Shown here piece by piece: positions 61,071 to 64,000 of a DNA stretch of 64,000 bases. A program made the position numbers and the translations under genes. Position 1 is the first letter of the stretch. Every line of letters starts with the position of its first letter. The notes below the pieces were generated by a model, which searched no databases, was not told the DNA's origin, and was given only the letters and a program-made list of their open reading frames with translations. Source of the DNA: Mixia osmundae IAM 14324 (taxonomy: Eukaryota; Basidiomycota; Mixiomycetes; Mixiales; Mixiaceae); contig NW_014575562.1 of the NCBI RefSeq assembly GCF_000708205.1, forward strand, positions 249,616 to 313,615, read 5' to 3'.

Positions 61071-62395
61071 CTATCGACCGACGAGCTTCTTTGCGCCATC
61101 CATGATCTGATCTACGATCTCTGGCTTCGTCTTGAAGAGTACCAATCCGGTCAGCGCAATGGAGTATCTGCGTTCGTGCATCAGTCCTAGTTCGACGATG
61201 GTGTGAGCCAGACACACCCTGCTAGCTGTGTTATGGTGACCGAGCTGCCCATGAGAAGAACAGAGGCCGTAACGAGCAAGATATCCTTGAGAACTCCTGA
61301 GAGCGTGAGCACAAGCGATGATGCGCAGCCGATGAGGAAGACGACAGAGATGTTGAGCAGGAACGCAACAGAGGCGTTCGATAGCAGGATGAAGGGGCCC
61401 AGTCTTTCCCAGGCTAGCTCGAAAGGCGCTGTGCCCTCTGTGAAGGGAATGATGAGGGCATTGATGCCTGCGCAGACCGGCGCAAACATGTAGAGCGACA
61501 CGAGCGGGTCCATCTTCATGCCGTGCAGTAGCTTTTGGATCGACACGAGTCTCGAGGCTTCAAAGATGACGCCCAGCGTCTGGAAGATGAAGCCCGAAAG
61601 CACGCTAAGCTTGACGCATCAGTCGCGTACGAGACAAGTGGTGAGCGAACTGACAATGTGAGTTCGCCGTATGAGGCGAGTGCTACGCCGGACGAGATGA
61701 ACAGCACGAGGAAGAACGTCCTCTGGGTAAATGTCTCGAGGCCCATGAGAATCGACATGCCCAGCACGGCGACTGCAGTGAACGCCTTGAGCCTGCGCGC
61801 CAAAACATCAGCCAGACGACTTGTCGGCATCGGCTTCTCTCACATTTGGATGAACGAGACTGATAGTGTCAGGTAGGCCATGTTGGAGAAGATGAGCGAG
61901 GCTGAGAAGAGTGCGCCGATGGGCAAGATAGACTTGATCCACCGATCCCATGTCATGTTCACGTTGGCCAAGCCATCGAGCAAATGCGTGGTTTTGAGCA
62001 AGATGCGAGTTCCGATCGTCGCAAACGTCAAGTGGAAAGTCGTCAGGAAGCTATGCAGCTCTCTCAGCTCAGCCGTTCAGGGCGTCAGTGGGAAAAGTGG
62101 CTCACATTGGGTAAGGAAAATTGAGTCGTTGCTTGTCGAGGATGGCCTTGTTGTACAAGATGACCGACGAGGACAGCGAGATCCATATGGCGATGACGAC
62201 ACCGGGGTGAAGCTTCTTCACTTGATCTGACGTGCTCTGCGCCAACATGGTAGACCGTTGAGCGTTTGGCCAAACGAGTCGCTGAGGGTAGCAAGACATG
62301 AAACTCACCTCCCTCCTCGCGTGCCCAGGAGGCGGCAATGCTGCGCCTGCCTCGGCCAGGAGCTTATCCTTGGCGCTCGTGTCAACGTCTTCCAT
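61071..62395 (-). CDS. Nucleotide-sugar / triose-phosphate-type transporter (TPT, DMT superfamily)
   Basis: Starts MEDVDTSAKDKLLAEAGAAL. Membrane segments: VVIAIWISLSSSVILYNKAI (family TM1), FPLTTFHLTFATIGTRILLK, SASLIFSNMAYLTLSVSFIQ (family NxALxYxSVxFxQ region), IFEASRLVSIQKLLHGMKMD, PVCAGINALIIPFTEG and SLVLTLSGVLKDILLVTASV (family LTxxVxGxxK). The C-terminus YSIALTGLVLFKTKPEIVDQ ends KKLVGR. Four or five short introns, including one between LNFPYP and FPLTTF near 62100-62050. Probably a Golgi nucleotide-sugar antiporter; substrate not readable. Such fungal TPT proteins are numerous. Confidence 0.88.
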
Positions 62396-62855
62396 TGGAT
62401 CTGCTCCCGGCCTATCTCAGCGGTGTGATAGATCGGGCGTTCGTCTCACGTACATTTGCTGTCGCCATTGGACAGCCCGTTCGCTTTGAGATCCGTGGCC
62501 ATCTTTGTCGTCGCTCGAAGCCGAGCTCACAAGGGGGCAATCGATGGCAGCTATAAGATGCTAGAGGACAACGTTGGTGTAGCGCGTCGGTCCCGGGCTG
62601 CTCAACGTTGGGCGTCGGCGGTCGTCAAGCTGGAATGCAGGTCAACGATGCGATGCGTCGAATGTCACGTCGACGATGGTGCCTCTACAATCGCCCGCTA
62701 CGTGTGCAGCTACGGATGATGGGTCTATCTGTCTGCAGCACGCCCTGGCTTCAGCCTCTTTAGTCCGTGTCTGGCTGCCGATCGCCCGTCCCGAACGATA
62801 CAGAAACACGCGCGCGCGCGCCATTTGTTAGAAATTGATACATGGACATGTTAAG
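62396..62855. other. Intergenic stretch
   Basis: No supported gene. A short CG alternation (about 14 nt) sits near 62810. Contains the 5' flank of the transporter gene and the 3' flank of the next gene. Confidence 0.45.
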
Positions 62856-64000
62856 CTAAGGCGTAGATGATCCGCGGGCGCATGACAGCTCGAAACGCAT
62901 AGGCTGTCTGAGTTCACAGCTCTCGGCATATGCGGTCGCTTCGCTGCGTGTGGCCATCATTGCAAGAGGCGAATGCCACGGTGATGACCTTGACACGGCG
63001 CTCGAATGAGGCGTAGATTTGTAAAGCGAAGACAGTGGAGGCAATGCCACTCGTCTGTTCGCATCAGGTGAGTATAGCTGAGACCGAGCCTGGAGCGGAC
63101 TGAGCGTTGCACTGCTGCTTGGCGATTGACTGACATAAGATGGCTGGATGAGCGCATGCGATGGAGCTGCATAGCTTTGCGGCGTAACATACGCATGTTG
63201 CGAGGCTCGCCAGGGCGAAGCACGCGGAGCGGATGCATTCGCAGGAGAGTAAGCAGCAATCAAGGCGTCATATGGTGTCTGTCGCGTCGAAGTGGCAAAA
63301 GAAGGCGAGAGGAGCATCATCGGACTAGATCGCAGAGCTCGCAGTGCTTGAGCTGACGCAAAAGGTGCATGACTAGATTGAGCGCAAGGTGGAGTTGCCC
63401 AGAGAGGCGAATGTCTTGCGTAGAGCTGGGGTATTCGTCCGACGAGCGCAGGCGGAGCGCTGTATTGACATTCGGGCGATGTGTCTTGATCTGACCAGCC
63501 AGAGAGCGAAGATGACTCTGCCTCGGCCTGCGAGTACTCGGGAGCGCTCGTGCCGGTCGATGAAAGATGCTCGCTCTCCAGTGGCTGTGACTCCACAGGC
63601 ATATCATCCGACTCGACGAGCCCGTCGAGCGGCGATCGCGCAAACTCGGTGGGCTGCTCGAATTCGGCTGAACTGGTAGATGCTAAGCTGAGCGTGACGC
63701 TCGACGCTCGCGAAGGCGCAAGACTTTGAAGCTGATCGATAGGCGTCAATGAGCCGGAGGAGATGTCTGAAGCGAGTACTTCTTGAGCGATGCGAGCGGA
63801 AGATCGCGTCCGTCCATCGGGGAACGACCTCGCCGACATATACTCAGACGGTTGGCGCTTTATGAGTAGCGTGAGCGAGTCTGTCTCTGCCTTGTGAATG
63901 GTCATAGCTGTCTGACGATGAGGTCGATACGATGCTGGCGATTCGTTCCGACGAGCGCTTTTGCGGATTCTCTTCGCTTTGCTGCGTCTGTACGGATCAG
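62856..64000 (-). CDS. Ser/Pro-rich protein, 5' end cut by window edge
   Basis: The frame has no stop up to the last base, so the protein starts outside the window. At the edge it is very basic: DPYRRSKAKRIRKSARRNES, a likely nuclear localisation signal or the end of a DNA-binding domain. The remaining 350 residues are low-complexity Ser, Pro, Ala and Gln with repeated Tyr-Ser pairs, ending FELSCARGSSTP. This layout (DNA-binding head plus disordered tail) is common in fungal transcription factors, but the head is not visible and no function is claimed. Confidence 0.55.
   Translation of the reverse strand, partial: DPYRRSKAKRIRKSARRNESPASYRPHRQTAMTIHKAETDSLTLLIKRQPSEYMSARSFPDGRTRSSARIAQEVLASDISSGSLTPIDQLQSLAPSRASSVTLSLASTSSAEFEQPTEFARSPLDGLVESDDMPVESQPLESEHLSSTGTSAPEYSQAEAESSSLSGWSDQDTSPECQYSAPPALVGRIPQLYARHSPLWATPPCAQSSHAPFASAQALRALRSSPMMLLSPSFATSTRQTPYDALIAAYSPANASAPRASPWRASQHAYVTPQSYAAPSHALIQPSYVSQSPSSSATLSPLQARSQLYSPDANRRVALPPLSSLYKSTPHSSAVSRSSPWHSPLAMMATRSEATAYAESCELRQPMRFELSCARGSSTP

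Overview
The window is a compact fungal nuclear region on both strands. Housekeeping proteins of fungal type (fused NADH-glutamate synthase, Lag1 ceramide synthase, a PSTAIRE cyclin-dependent kinase, Ggc1 GTP/GDP carrier, Pns1-like transporter, an iron-type GATA repressor), genes broken by many introns of about 46-60 nt and intergenic gaps often below 100 nt suggest a small-genome basidiomycete. Intron density and protein style fit Basidiomycota; the placement is an inference, and no species is claimed.

Layout. 1-2.6 kb: mitochondrial RNB exoribonuclease (3' end outside the window). 3.3-5.3 kb: weakly supported secreted-type genes. 5.5-6.8 kb LAG1; 7.3-8.8 kb a disordered fungal protein; 9.1-11.2 kb a SAP/F-box gene; 11.5-13.2 kb fucosyltransferase-like; 13.6-15.8 kb PNS1-like; 16.2-17.9 kb indoleamine dioxygenase tail-to-tail with an NME6-type kinase; 18.7-24.1 kb an accessory stretch holding two more SAP/F-box copies (one a clear pseudogene) and a small secreted protein. 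24.3-31.1 kb GLT1, divergent from a ZIP transporter (31.5-32.7 kb). 33.4-35.9 kb GH5 glucosidase; 35.9-39.1 kb uL14m, RPB9 and mL44; 39.2-41.7 kb peroxisomal-type acyl-CoA synthetase; 41.9-43.2 kb F-box gene; 43.4-47.9 kb GGC1, aldo-keto reductase, acyl-CoA dehydrogenase; 48.2 kb secreted cysteine-rich protein; 49.2-51.4 kb amino-acid transporter; 51.8-54.0 kb OHCU decarboxylase and the GATA repressor; 54.4-55.7 kb paralogous F-box gene; 56.0-57.5 kb CDK1; 58.5-60.7 kb acyltransferase-3; 61.1-62.4 kb TPT-type transporter; the right edge cuts a Ser/Pro-rich protein.

Functional links: glutamate synthesis (GLT1), tryptophan to NAD (IDO), urate breakdown (OHCU decarboxylase), sphingolipid and glucosylated-lipid metabolism (LAG1, GH5), fatty-acid activation and oxidation (ACS, ACAD), mitochondrial translation and RNA decay (uL14m, mL44, RNB nuclease, GGC1), and metal homeostasis (ZIP, GATA repressor). 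No real operons are expected; divergent and convergent pairs are common.

The most unusual signals are (1) a high share of GC-AG introns, three of eight in CDK1 plus one each in RPB9, GGC1 and probably the NME6 gene; (2) a SAP-domain plus F-box family present three times in 15 kb, with copies in different states of decay; (3) a second, unrelated F-box family present as an inverted pair; and (4) several short secreted proteins. All gene models were spliced by eye using reading-frame continuity and remembered family motifs; no alignment or search was run.
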